Positions 25,876 to 34,253 of a DNA stretch of 64,000 nt are shown here, in pieces. Origin of the DNA: UBA8514 sp050251415 (GTDB lineage Bacteria > Bacillota > Clostridia > Lachnospirales > Anaerotignaceae). Below the pieces are notes generated by a model. The model saw nothing but the letters and a program-made list of their open reading frames with translations, had not been told where the DNA came from and made no database searches. Each line of letters opens with the position of its first letter. Position 1 is the first letter of the stretch. Both the position numbers and the translations under genes were made by a program. The stretch is taken from the NCBI GenBank assembly GCA_050251415.1, contig JBFWMT010000002.1, positions 1 through 64,000 of the forward strand. The letters run 5' to 3'.

Positions 25876-26570
25876 AGCACACGCCCATGTTTACCTTTCG
25901 TAACGTCAGATAATATTCGTCCATCTCGTATTGTTATAACCCTTTTTTTCATTACAGCAACCAGCTTGGTTGCGTGGGTTGCAATTAGCACAGTTTTGCC
26001 AAGCTTATTGATGTCGTTAAAAATATTCATTATATCCCAAGCGGTTTCGTAATCCAAATTTGCTGTGGGTTCGTCGGCAACTACAATCAAGGGATTATTT
26101 ACAACAGCCCTTGCCATCAGCACCTTAAACCGTTCTCCTTCGGATAATTCCCTTGGGTATTCATTCATTTTTTTTGTGATGCCCACCAAGCCCAATGCTT
26201 TTGGTATGGTTTCTTTAATGGTTTTTGTGGGTTGATCTGTTACACGCATCACCAGTTCCAAGTTTTGGTAAACTGTTTTGTTTTCCAAAAGACCGATTTC
26301 TTTTGTAATGATGCCAAACATACGCCTATAGTAGGGAAACTGTTCTCGTCCCAGTTGGTTTAAAGGCAAGGTGGATACACAAATGTCGCCAGAGGTGGGG
26401 TCTATATCCTTAGTGATCAGTTTAAGAAGTGTGCTTTTGCCTGCACCGCTTTTGCCTACAAAAAATACAAATTCTCCACTATCTATGTTAAGGGTGATGT
26501 TTTTAACGCCAAATTCATCTGAAAATGCGTTGTTATTATATTGTTTAGAAACCTTTTCCAGATGTATCAA
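25872..26570 (-). CDS. FtsE-like ABC transporter ATPase
   Basis: This 232-residue ABC ATPase has Walker A GKSGAGKST (39-47), signature LSEGE (142-146, instead of LSGGQ), Walker B LIVVADE (161-167) and the H-loop in IATHAT. The N-terminus and the C-terminal ITIRDGRI resemble FtsE, which with FtsX activates cell-wall hydrolases. No FtsX or other permease gene is adjacent; the coupled gene is the C39-fold exoprotein. The TTG at 26570 follows AAAGGAGA. It could use a permease encoded elsewhere. Confidence 0.83.
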   Translation of the reverse strand: MIHLEKVSKQYNNNAFSDEFGVKNITLNIDSGEFVFFVGKSGAGKSTLLKLITKDIDPTSGDICVSTLPLNQLGREQFPYYRRMFGIITKEIGLLENKTVYQNLELVMRVTDQPTKTIKETIPKALGLVGITKKMNEYPRELSEGERFKVLMARAVVNNPLIVVADEPTANLDYETAWDIMNIFNDINKLGKTVLIATHATKLVAVMKKRVITIRDGRILSDVTKGKHGRVL

Positions 26571-26728
26571 AACAGTAATCTCCTTTTAACATAAACTAAT
26601 TATGCCTTTAATTTGAACTAATTATGCCGTTAGTATATCATTTAATTGTAAAATTGCATATCTTTAAGGGGAAAAAAAGAGAATTTTGAAAAAAGTTATA
26701 TTTTTGCCAAAAAAAACTAAAAAAGGTA

Positions 26729-26755
26729 TTAAGTTTATTCTTTTTGTTCCGATAT
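26729..26755 (+). promoter_or_regulatory. Sigma-28-type promoter of flagellin
   Basis: TTAAGTTT (26729-26736), an 11-base spacer and TCCGATAT (26748-26755) match the sigma-28 consensus TAAAGTTT-N11-GCCGATAA closely. It lies about 118 bases before the flagellin start. Confidence 0.9.
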
Positions 26756-26825
26756 AGTATGTGTAAACAATAAATGACAACCCGGGTTCATTTGTTGAGG
26801 TATTTGGTTTTATTACTTATTGCAA

Positions 26826-26863
26826 AAGAGGAAATGGATTTCCTCTTGGTTACCACAAGGAGG
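26826..26863 (+). promoter_or_regulatory. Flagellin leader hairpin with GGA loop and Shine-Dalgarno, probable CsrA sites
   Basis: A perfect 9-bp stem (AAGAGGAAA/TTTCCTCTT, 26826-26847) shows UGGA in its loop. The Shine-Dalgarno AAGGAGG (26857-26863) follows within ACAAGGAGG. CsrA prefers GGA in hairpin loops and ACARGGA sequences, and in Bacillus it represses flagellin translation from two such leader sites. fliW and csrA are in this window at 32806-33477. Confidence 0.65.
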
Positions 26864-26872
26864 TACACAATT

Positions 26873-28432
26873 ATGAGAATTCAAAATAATAACGCTGCTA
26901 ACAATGCGCTTAGACAGTACAGCTCTAACAACTCTACTTTATCAAAGAACCTTGAAAAATTATCATCAGGCTACCAGATTAACCGTGCTGGCGATGACGC
27001 TGCTGGTCTTGCAATCTCTGAAAAAATGAGAAGCCAGATTACAGGTCTTGAAAAAGCAACAGATAACTCTAACGATGGTATTTCTTTAGTACAAACAGCA
27101 GAAGGTGCTTTAACAGAAGTTCACTCAATGTTGAACCGTATGACAGAGCTTGCTACACAGTCTGCCAATGGTACATTCGATGACGAAACAGACCGTGCTA
27201 GCCTTCAGGAAGAGGTTGACTCTCTGTTAGAAGAAATCGATAGAATTTCAGAATCTACAAACTACAATGGTATTAACTTGTTAGATGGTTCTGTTAGTTC
27301 TTCAACTTCAAAGATTAGCAAAACAGATAACAGTTTAGCAACTTTTGCTGATGTTGATGCGACTAAAGGTGTATATACTTCCCAAATTGTAACAGATCTT
27401 GCAAATATTGGAGATACATATGATTATACTATAAACTATGAAGTTAACGGTAAACAAGAATCATTTACAGCTTCTTATACTGCAACCGCTGCTGCACCAG
27501 GTGTACAAGCTGTTGGAGATGAAATTGCTAAGCAAATGAAAGATGCTGGTTTAGATGAACTGTTTGATATCGATAGTACAACCACACCTGGTGTACTTGT
27601 GTTTACTGCAAAAGATGCCGGCACTGATGGTGCAGTAGTTACAGGTGTTTCTGGTTCAAACACTGTAGCATCTACAGGTGTAAAAACTGATGATGGTCTT
27701 GCTGTTACAGTTACTACAGCGGCTTCAGATGCTTCAACAACTGTTGATATTAGTGCTTTAACTGTTATTACTGCAGCCTCAGAATCAAATGATATTGAAA
27801 ATAGTATTATAACAGTTAATGGAGAAAGATTTGCATTTGTAGATTCTACGGCAACTGCAGCAGGTATTGATCCAGACATTAATGTTGTAGTTGCAGCTGG
27901 AGCAAATCCTGTTGCTGCAGAGGCTACTACCATGGCTGCATTAATTGAGCAAAAAACAGGTGTTAAAAGTACTACTGATGGTTTATCTGCAGAGATTTCT
28001 ATCAGCGAGAAAAACACTACATCTGGTTCAGCAAATGGCTTACAGTTACAGGTAGGTGACACTGCTGAAAACTTTAATAAGGTTAGTGTTGGCATTGATG
28101 ATATGAGTTCTTACTCACTTGGTCTTTCCACTGTTGATATCAGCTCACAGTCAGGTGCTGATTCTGCTCTTGCAAAAATCAAGTCCGCTATTAACACTGT
28201 TTCTGCAACAAGAGGTAAACTTGGTGCTACTCAGAACAGACTTGAGCACACAATCAACAACCTTGCTGTAACAACAGAAAACATCACAGAGGCTGAAAGC
28301 CGTATCCGTGACGTAGACATGGCGAAAGAAATGACAGAATATACACAGAACAATATTCTTTCACAGGCTTCACAGGCTATGCTTGCACAGGCAAACCAGT
28401 TACCACAGGGTGTTCTTCAGTTATTACAGTAA
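26873..28432 (+). CDS. hag: Flagellin
   Basis: This is the 519-residue filament subunit. The conserved D0/D1 N-terminus (MRIQNNNAANNALRQYSSN, then LSSGYQINRAGDDAAGLAIS) and C-terminus (SQASQAMLAQANQLPQGVLQ) surround a variable region of about 300 residues. The segment LNRMTELATQSANGT keeps most of the residues that TLR5 recognises in other flagellins. The ATG at 26873 follows AAGGAGG; an open frame upstream to 26774 lies in the leader and is not part of the protein. It is transcribed alone from a sigma-28-type promoter and ends at a strong terminator. Confidence 0.97.
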   Translation: MRIQNNNAANNALRQYSSNNSTLSKNLEKLSSGYQINRAGDDAAGLAISEKMRSQITGLEKATDNSNDGISLVQTAEGALTEVHSMLNRMTELATQSANGTFDDETDRASLQEEVDSLLEEIDRISESTNYNGINLLDGSVSSSTSKISKTDNSLATFADVDATKGVYTSQIVTDLANIGDTYDYTINYEVNGKQESFTASYTATAAAPGVQAVGDEIAKQMKDAGLDELFDIDSTTTPGVLVFTAKDAGTDGAVVTGVSGSNTVASTGVKTDDGLAVTVTTAASDASTTVDISALTVITAASESNDIENSIITVNGERFAFVDSTATAAGIDPDINVVVAAGANPVAAEATTMAALIEQKTGVKSTTDGLSAEISISEKNTTSGSANGLQLQVGDTAENFNKVSVGIDDMSSYSLGLSTVDISSQSGADSALAKIKSAINTVSATRGKLGATQNRLEHTINNLAVTTENITEAESRIRDVDMAKEMTEYTQNNILSQASQAMLAQANQLPQGVLQLLQ

Positions 28433-28462
28433 TAAAAACAGTAACTCAATTAATAAATTTAG

Positions 28463-28491
28463 GGTGCAGACATTGTCTGCACCTTTTTTTT
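28463..28491 (+). terminator. Flagellin terminator
   Basis: A 9-bp stem GGTGCAGAC/GTCTGCACC with an ATT loop is followed by eight T. Confidence 0.95.
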
Positions 28492-28495
28492 GTTG

Positions 28496-28592
28496 CCAAA
28501 AACCTTGGGCGTTGCCCAAACCCACTTGCTTTTAGATGGGTCAATGGGTGAAACCCTTGTGGGTGTTTGAGGGCAAAGCCCTCAAGGTTTTG
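28496..28592. repeat. 97-bp imperfect palindromic element
   Basis: The left half (CAAAAACCTTG, GGCGTTGCCC, AAACCCAC) and the right half (read in reverse: CAAAACCTTG, GGGCTTTGCCC, AAACACCCAC) form a long imperfect inverted repeat with a small central region. Each half also contains its own small GGGC/GCCC hairpin. It codes for nothing and resembles REP/MITE-type intergenic elements. Only one copy is in the window. Confidence 0.7.
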
Positions 28593-28637
28593 TCACTTTT
28601 TATACTTTTTCTGCTTAAAAAGTTATACGAATAGTCT

Positions 28638-28664
28638 TATCGTTTTGTGTAAAACGGTCGATAT
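28638..28664 (+). promoter_or_regulatory. Sigma-28-type promoter of the flgM operon
   Basis: TATCGTTT (28638-28645), an 11-base spacer and GTCGATAT (28657-28664) match the sigma-28 consensus at most positions. It lies 68 bases before flgM. Confidence 0.75.
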
Positions 28665-28732
28665 ATTAATTAGATGATATAAATGATGTATAAATATAAT
28701 TTAAAGCAATTTAAAGGACGAGGAGAATTCCT

Positions 28733-29041
28733 ATGAAAATTCAAACAAATCAATTTTATAATCTCCAATCAAATATCAAAAAGCAGTCACAGGCAACTAA
28801 CAGCCAAAACAGCACCAGTGAACTGCACCAAAAACGCAGTTTCGATGAACTGGTAATCAGTTCAAGACCGGCGGCGGTTACAGATGAAAGCTTTGCGGCA
28901 GATGTATCAACGGAAGTTTCTACGGAGGTTAAAGCTGAAAGCAGTGACGAAAAATTGGAAAGCTTAAAAGCGCAGATTGAAGAGGGAACATACCAAATAG
29001 ATTTTGATGCCATTGCAAGAAAAATGTTGGGGAAATTATGA
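28733..29041 (+). CDS. flgM: Anti-sigma-28 factor FlgM
   Basis: This 102-residue, mostly disordered protein binds sigma-28 and is exported when the hook is complete. The recognisable part is the C-terminal sigma-binding region (about 72-102: LKAQIEEGTYQIDFDAIARK, then MLGKL). The first 70 residues are polar and unstructured. It has an AGGAG site eight bases upstream. As first gene of the flgM-flgN-flgK-flgL operon behind a sigma-28-type promoter, it forms the usual feedback loop with SigD at 15218. Confidence 0.92.
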   Translation: MKIQTNQFYNLQSNIKKQSQATNSQNSTSELHQKRSFDELVISSRPAAVTDESFAADVSTEVSTEVKAESSDEKLESLKAQIEEGTYQIDFDAIARKMLGKL

Positions 29042-29106
29042 TTAATTTTTGGTTCTATTAAATCAGCAATTTTCTGGGCGAACAGTGATTGGAGCGTGTA
29101 ATAACC

Positions 29107-29556
29107 ATGAATACCATTGACAACCTTAATGAGCTTACGGTTGAAATAACAGAATTTCTTGATAAGCTTGCAGACGTTCAGCAAAAAAAGCTTGATGCAG
29201 TGCATAATAACGACCTTGCTTTGTTGGATAAATGTATGAAACAGGAACAGGCAGCGATTATGAAATCTAAAAGCCTTGATAGAAAACGGGAGGCCATTTT
29301 ATTGGATTTAGGCTATAGCGGTTTATCCTATAAGCAGATTTTGGAAAAGGTTTCTGAAGAAAAAAAGAAAGTATCAGCTCCACTTTTTGAAAAACTTAGA
29401 ATTGCAACAAATAATTTTAACGAGTTAAACAACGTTATAAAAACAGCTATCGAGGTTAATTTACACTCAATTAACAATACATTGGATAACTTGAAAAACA
29501 GTAATACAAAAAGCAAAAACAGAGGAAAGATTTCTTTTACAGACAGAATGGTATAG
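29107..29556 (+). CDS. flgN: Hook-filament junction chaperone FlgN
   Basis: FlgN is a helical export chaperone for FlgK and FlgL, encoded directly upstream of both. The 149-residue product has the N-terminal coiled coil (LTVEITEFLDKLADVQQKKL) and the family pattern LDRKREAILLDLG. I chose the ATG at 29107; a TTG at 29089 is in frame but has no clear site. Confidence 0.85.
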   Translation: MNTIDNLNELTVEITEFLDKLADVQQKKLDAVHNNDLALLDKCMKQEQAAIMKSKSLDRKREAILLDLGYSGLSYKQILEKVSEEKKKVSAPLFEKLRIATNNFNELNNVIKTAIEVNLHSINNTLDNLKNSNTKSKNRGKISFTDRMV

Positions 29557-29593
29557 ATTTTACTTTTGATTTTTATTTAAGGAGGGAAACCCC

Positions 29594-31126
29594 ATGCGTT
29601 CCACATTTGCAGGTTTTACAACTGCCCAGCTGGGTTTAAGTGCAAGTCAGCAGGCGCTTAACGTAACAGGGCAAAATATAACCAATATCAATACCTCAGG
29701 TTACACCCGCCAAACCCTAGACCAAGTAAGCTTAAACCTTACAGGTTATTCAAATACCAGTGATGCAAGGGTTGGTTACGGTGTGCTTGTTACAGGTGTT
29801 TCACAGTCACGTGACCCATACCTGGATATTCGTTTCCGCAACACAATAGCCAAGGTTGGCGAGTCAGATGTTAAAGTTGCCTCTTTAAGTGAGCTTGAAG
29901 ATGTATTTGACGAAGTTGCAAAAACAGGCTTGCAAGATGCTTTTACAGACCTTACAAGCTATTTGAATAAGCTTTCCTCAAACGCAGGGGATGATGAATT
30001 TGACAGCATGGTTCGTTCATCTTGCGATTCTCTTTGCCAACTTATTAACCAATATGCAAAACAGGTGGAAGAGATTAGGGACGGACAGGAGGATGCATTA
30101 ACAAATGTGGATGTTCCAGAGGTTAATAAACTGATGGAAAACATTGCAACCCTTAACAAAACCATAAGAAATAGCCAAATTAACGGAAATGATGCTTTGG
30201 AGCTTATTGACCAGAGAAATACACTTATAGATGAGTTGGCAAGCTATGTAAAAATAGATGTGTCGTATGTAGCCACACCAGTAAGTTCTACACTATCTGT
30301 AGATGAATTGCAGATAAACCTTGTAGGCAGTACTGGTACAAATTACAGCTTGGTTAACGGCAATAGCTATGGTGAATTTACCGTATCTAAAGACGCAACC
30401 ACAGAGCAACTTGAAATGAGCCTTAAAGACGCCAAAACGCCCACAACTACTTATGCAACAATGGTTTCTGAGTTGTCAACGGGGTCACTAAAAAGCTCGT
30501 TTGCTATGCTTAACCAATCAGGTACCTTCGATACCCCTGCTACGGACGAAAAAGGTATCGGTTACTACGAACAATCCCTTGATTTGCTTGCACAGCAAAT
30601 TGCAACAGTATTTAATGAAATTAATAATAGAGGAGTTACACCACCTACTGAAAACAATTTGTTTGTTAGTGATACTGGCGCTACTACGGATATTACAGCT
30701 GAAAACCTTTGCATAGCCAGTGGTTGGACAGACGGAACTTATGGCATTAATGCCTCTTCGGATGCTACAAGCTCTTCAGCTGTAAATGACAATATTTTGG
30801 CTATGGTAGCTACTTTTGATTCAGATTATTCTTATACTACAAGCGGTGGTAGTACACTTTTTACAGGTACATTCAGTGAATATTTTTCTGACGTTGGTAC
30901 TACACTGGGTCTTGATATTAAGTCTACAACATCTACCTTGGAAAATTATGCGGCGGTTGCAGATGAAATTTCAGATTCTAAAGATGCTATTTCAGGGGTA
31001 TCTTTGGATGAAGAAGGTATTAATCTATTACAATACCAAAAATCTTATGCGGCGGCGGCAAGGCTTATGACAACACTTGATGAGGCACTTGAAACCCTTC
31101 TTGGCATGGGTGTTGTTGGCAGATAA
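29594..31126 (+). CDS. flgK: Hook-associated protein 1, FlgK
   Basis: FlgK is the first hook-filament junction protein. The 510 residues begin with the axial motif (LSASQQALNVTGQNITNINT, then SGYTRQ), contain a long helical and beta-rich middle, and end with GINLLQYQKSYAAAARLMTT. It has an AAGGAGGG site seven bases before the ATG. Confidence 0.96.
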   Translation: MRSTFAGFTTAQLGLSASQQALNVTGQNITNINTSGYTRQTLDQVSLNLTGYSNTSDARVGYGVLVTGVSQSRDPYLDIRFRNTIAKVGESDVKVASLSELEDVFDEVAKTGLQDAFTDLTSYLNKLSSNAGDDEFDSMVRSSCDSLCQLINQYAKQVEEIRDGQEDALTNVDVPEVNKLMENIATLNKTIRNSQINGNDALELIDQRNTLIDELASYVKIDVSYVATPVSSTLSVDELQINLVGSTGTNYSLVNGNSYGEFTVSKDATTEQLEMSLKDAKTPTTTYATMVSELSTGSLKSSFAMLNQSGTFDTPATDEKGIGYYEQSLDLLAQQIATVFNEINNRGVTPPTENNLFVSDTGATTDITAENLCIASGWTDGTYGINASSDATSSSAVNDNILAMVATFDSDYSYTTSGGSTLFTGTFSEYFSDVGTTLGLDIKSTTSTLENYAAVADEISDSKDAISGVSLDEEGINLLQYQKSYAAAARLMTTLDEALETLLGMGVVGR

Positions 31127-31149
31127 TATATAGAGGGAGTTGATTACAA

Positions 31150-32148
31150 ATGAGAATTACAACTAGTGCCATTTTAAGAAATTATCAAGGTGGACTTAGT
31201 AAGGCTGCTGTACAATTAAACAGCGACCAAAACAAAGTGCTTACCCAAAGGTCATTTAGTACAGCAGCTGAAGACCCGGCTGCGGCAACACAAGCGTTTA
31301 AACTTAGAAAAAGCTATGCATCAAATAGTGATTATATATCGAACACAGAGGATGCTATTTCAAAACTAGAAACCATATCAAGTAGTGGGCTAGAAATGCA
31401 TACCGTTGCTAAAAGTGCAAAGGAAATGATACTTCAGGCAATTAACGGCAGTACAAGTTCAGAAGGTAGAGCTACCATAGCAGCCAGCCTTAGAGGATAT
31501 CAGGAAACCTTGGTGTTAAGTGCAAACGCAAAATATGGTGATGATTTTATGTTTGGTGGTGCAAATAACAGTGAAGCACCATTCGAGTTAGTTAATGGAG
31601 AACTTCAATACTTTGGTATAGATGTTAACACCACCGACACCACTGAAAAAGCAACGCTTGATAAACTGTTATCCGAAGAAGTTTTAGTTGACCTTGGCTT
31701 TGGGTTAGAGGTAGATGGTTCAAGCAGTGTTACAAGCGGAACTGCATTTTGTACTTCATTTTCGGGCCTTGATGCCTTAGGCTATGGTACAGATTCGGAT
31801 GGAAATGATAACAATTTGGTAAATTTGTTGGGACAAATTGCCGATGAGCTTGAAGCAGAGAATTTTGACACTGAGAAAACGTCTGAATTAAGCCTTAAGT
31901 TTGAATCTACGTGTTCAAGCCTTATGAATTTTGTTACAGATCTTGGGACAAAAAGTAATTACTTAGAAAATACATTAACCAGATTAGAGACAAACAAGAC
32001 CATACTAAATGAAAAAATAACTTCTTTAGAGTCTATAGATTTGGCAGAAGCAATTACAAACTATTCTTGGTCACAATATGCATACAATGCTGCATTGAAG
32101 GTTGGTAATAGTATTTTAAGTCAGTCTTTTATCGATTATATGAGTTAA
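31150..32148 (+). CDS. flgL: Hook-associated protein 3, FlgL
   Basis: FlgL is the second junction protein, flagellin-like at both ends. The 332-residue product has an N-terminus MRITTSAILRNYQGGLSKAA and a C-terminus AYNAALKVGNSILSQSFIDY. The TTAAEDPAAATQAFKLRK-type segment follows the family pattern. It lies 23 bases after flgK. Confidence 0.95.
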   Translation: MRITTSAILRNYQGGLSKAAVQLNSDQNKVLTQRSFSTAAEDPAAATQAFKLRKSYASNSDYISNTEDAISKLETISSSGLEMHTVAKSAKEMILQAINGSTSSEGRATIAASLRGYQETLVLSANAKYGDDFMFGGANNSEAPFELVNGELQYFGIDVNTTDTTEKATLDKLLSEEVLVDLGFGLEVDGSSSVTSGTAFCTSFSGLDALGYGTDSDGNDNNLVNLLGQIADELEAENFDTEKTSELSLKFESTCSSLMNFVTDLGTKSNYLENTLTRLETNKTILNEKITSLESIDLAEAITNYSWSQYAYNAALKVGNSILSQSFIDYMS

Positions 32149-32177
32149 AAAGACGTGCCTAAAAGGGGGGCAATCTC

Positions 32178-32786
32178 GTGGAACCTTTATTAAGTATTAC
32201 AACAGTACCCATCTCTATAGAGATGACAGTAAACAATGCTAGGTTGGAATATAAAAATTCCAATGCTACTATGGAAGTCACAAGAGATTCAGGTGGACTT
32301 CACATTAAAAGCCAGCCAATTAAGCTGGATATCGACCAGTCTAAGTGCTTTAGTTCGGTACGCCCAACGGCTATGGAAAGTATATACCAGGCCGCTCAAA
32401 AGGGAAAACAGGCTGTGTATGAGGCTACAGCAACATATGCACAGGAGGGGAAGCTATTGCTAAACGCTCAAATAGGAGAAGATGTTTTAGGTCAAATTAT
32501 AGATTCTAAAGTAAATGACGTAAACACAAATGTTGGCATACAATTTCTTCCATCATCGCCGCCAGAGTTAAATTGGTCAGCGCCTCAAATGACAATTGAA
32601 TATCAAATGGATAAATTGAATTTTGACTGGAAGGTTTTAAACGGTAATTTTGAGTTTATTCCAGGAGACATTGAAATATCTATTACACAAATGCCCGATG
32701 TTAAAATTGAATATATTGGGGGGCCAATATATTTTCCTGCAAGTGCTGACCCTGATTACGTTCCCACAACTGATGTACGTGCTTAA
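32178..32786 (+). CDS. DUF6470 family protein (YviE-like)
   Basis: This 202-residue soluble protein is of the family encoded between flgL and fliW in Firmicutes (YviE in Bacillus). It begins MEPLLSITTVPISIEMTVNN and has the conserved SIYQAAQKGKQAVYEATA-like helix in the middle and a PGDIEISITQMPDVKIEYIG region. The function is unknown. The start is GTG behind AGGGGGG. Confidence 0.82.
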   Translation: MEPLLSITTVPISIEMTVNNARLEYKNSNATMEVTRDSGGLHIKSQPIKLDIDQSKCFSSVRPTAMESIYQAAQKGKQAVYEATATYAQEGKLLLNAQIGEDVLGQIIDSKVNDVNTNVGIQFLPSSPPELNWSAPQMTIEYQMDKLNFDWKVLNGNFEFIPGDIEISITQMPDVKIEYIGGPIYFPASADPDYVPTTDVRA

Positions 32787-32805
32787 GACAAAATGAGGTG
32801 TTACA

Positions 32806-33249
32806 ATGGAATTAAATGCAAAGTACTTCTCACGCATAGAGTATAATAAGGAAGATATAGTAACTTTTGATGAGGGCCTTTACGGATTTAAAGATAAGAA
32901 AAAATTTATACTTATCTGGTTTGAAAATACAAATGACAATTTTCTTTGCATGCAAAGCATAGATGATGAAAATTTGGCTTTTCTTATGATAAATCCATAT
33001 CACTTCCTTGAAGATTATGAGGTAGTACTATCCGATGAGGATACACGTAGCCTTAATATTACAAGTGTAGGTAGTGTACGTACTTATGCGGTATGTGTTA
33101 TTAGTGATGATACAAGTAAAAGTACAGCTAATTTAAAATGTCCAATCATCATTAATTCTGAAAACAATAAGGCAAAGCAGATTATTTTAGAGGAGTCCGC
33201 ATATTCATTTTATCAACCTTTTACCACAGCTTTAGCTAAGGAGGGATGA
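32806..33249 (+). CDS. fliW: Flagellar assembly factor FliW
   Basis: FliW binds flagellin in the cytoplasm and, when free, binds CsrA and relieves its repression of flagellin translation. The 147-residue product has the family features FDEGLYGFKDKKKFILIW and LAFLMINPYHFLEDYE. csrA starts 3 bases after its stop. Confidence 0.95.
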   Translation: MELNAKYFSRIEYNKEDIVTFDEGLYGFKDKKKFILIWFENTNDNFLCMQSIDDENLAFLMINPYHFLEDYEVVLSDEDTRSLNITSVGSVRTYAVCVISDDTSKSTANLKCPIIINSENNKAKQIILEESAYSFYQPFTTALAKEG

Positions 33250-33252
33250 TAT

Positions 33253-33477
33253 ATGCTGATTTTACAACGAAAAGTAGGAGAATCCATAATAATTGGTGAT
33301 AACATTACCATAACAGTGCAATCAATATCATCTGACAAAGTTAAAATATCCATTGATGCACCCAAAGAAGTACAAATTATAAGAGAAGAATTGAAAATTG
33401 CAGAAGAAAGCAACCGTGAAGCAGCAGCAGTTTCAAATGCCACAGTGGATGCTTTAAAAAAGCTGTTTCAGAAATAA
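33253..33477 (+). CDS. csrA: Translational regulator CsrA
   Basis: CsrA is an RNA-binding dimer that blocks translation by binding GGA motifs. The 74-residue product has MLILQRKVGESIIIGDNITI, the conserved KISIDAPKEVQIIREEL and a C-terminal tail longer than in enterobacteria, the type that FliW contacts. The likely target in this window is the flagellin leader at 26826-26863. Confidence 0.96.
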   Translation: MLILQRKVGESIIIGDNITITVQSISSDKVKISIDAPKEVQIIREELKIAEESNREAAAVSNATVDALKKLFQK

Positions 33478-33481
33478 CTAA

Positions 33482-33515
33482 AACCCAGCAAATATTAAAA
33501 TTTGTTGGGTTTTTT
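33482..33515 (+). terminator. Terminator of the flgM-csrA operon
   Basis: A 12-bp stem AACCCAGCAAAT/ATTTGTTGGGTT (one G-U pair) is followed by a T-run. Confidence 0.93.
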
Positions 33516-33527
33516 ATAATTATTCTA

Positions 33528-33556
33528 TTTACTTTTTAGAATATAAGAGTTATAAT
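33528..33556 (+). promoter_or_regulatory. Probable sigma-A promoter of rubrerythrin
   Basis: TTTACT (33528-33533), a 17-base spacer and TATAAT (33551-33556) lie 38 bases before the gene. Confidence 0.7.
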
Positions 33557-33594
33557 TAAATAATAAATATTATTAATTGAGAGGTGGAGTACAT

Positions 33595-34173
33595 ATGAAC
33601 TTAAAAGGAACAAAGTCAGAAAAAAATATAAAAGCAGCATTAACAGGAGAATCACTTGCAAGAAATAGGTATACATTTTATGCTATGCAGGCACAAAAAG
33701 AGGGACATACTGAGATTGCTGAAATGTATGAAAGAATGGCAAAAAATGAAAGTATGCATGCTAAAATTTGGTTTAGTATACTTAATGATGGTCTTGGAAC
33801 TACAAAGGAAAATCTTATGGAGTCAGCAAAAGGTGAAAATGGTGAATGGATGACCATGTACCCAGAGTTTGCAAAAACCGCACGTGAAGAAGGCTTAGAA
33901 GAGCTTGCGGTTATGTTTGAAAAAGTTGCCGATATTGAAAAAGATCACGAAAAGACATTTTTAAAGAACTTGATGGCAATGATGGCAAGTGAAAAATCAA
34001 AGGAAGAAGTAGTTGAAGAAACAGTTGCAACACTAAAAGATGACCACCATAGGGCAGTAAGTAAGCCAGGCTATCGTTGCATGTTCTGTGGTGCAGTATA
34101 TGAGGATAGGCCTGATGTCTGTAACGTATGTGGTGCAATTGGGTCTTTTGAAAGATGTATGATAGAGGAATAA
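33595..34173 (+). CDS. rbr: Rubrerythrin
   Basis: This 192-residue di-iron peroxidase protects anaerobes from hydrogen peroxide. The N-terminal ferritin-like domain has the iron-ligand pattern (GESLARNRYTFYA, EMYERMAKNESMHAK, ADIEKDHEKTF) and the C-terminal rubredoxin-like domain has CMFCG and CNVCG. The ATG at 33595 follows GAGGTGGA. It has its own promoter and terminator, so it is an insert among motility genes rather than part of an operon. Confidence 0.96.
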   Translation: MNLKGTKSEKNIKAALTGESLARNRYTFYAMQAQKEGHTEIAEMYERMAKNESMHAKIWFSILNDGLGTTKENLMESAKGENGEWMTMYPEFAKTAREEGLEELAVMFEKVADIEKDHEKTFLKNLMAMMASEKSKEEVVEETVATLKDDHHRAVSKPGYRCMFCGAVYEDRPDVCNVCGAIGSFERCMIEE

Positions 34174-34184
34174 GGTGCAAAAAC

Positions 34185-34241
34185 TAAAAAAAGTCAGTAT
34201 TTTCCAATAGGCATAAAGCCTTGAAGATACTGACTTTTTTG
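34185..34241. terminator. Bidirectional terminator between rubrerythrin and cheB
   Basis: Arms AAAAAGTCAGTAT and ATACTGACTTTTT pair, with a small AGGC/GCCT stem inside the loop. A-runs and T-runs flank the two sides. Confidence 0.9.
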
Positions 34242-34253
34242 TACTTTGCGAAG

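Noticed and set aside
26774..26872. Upstream in-frame extension of flagellin
   Set aside because: It lies in the leader, would translate through the hairpin and Shine-Dalgarno, and does not fit any flagellin N-terminus.
27475..28095. 206-codon frame on the - strand within flagellin
   Set aside because: It is antisense to the low-complexity variable region and reads as Ala/Val/Ser-rich sequence without features.
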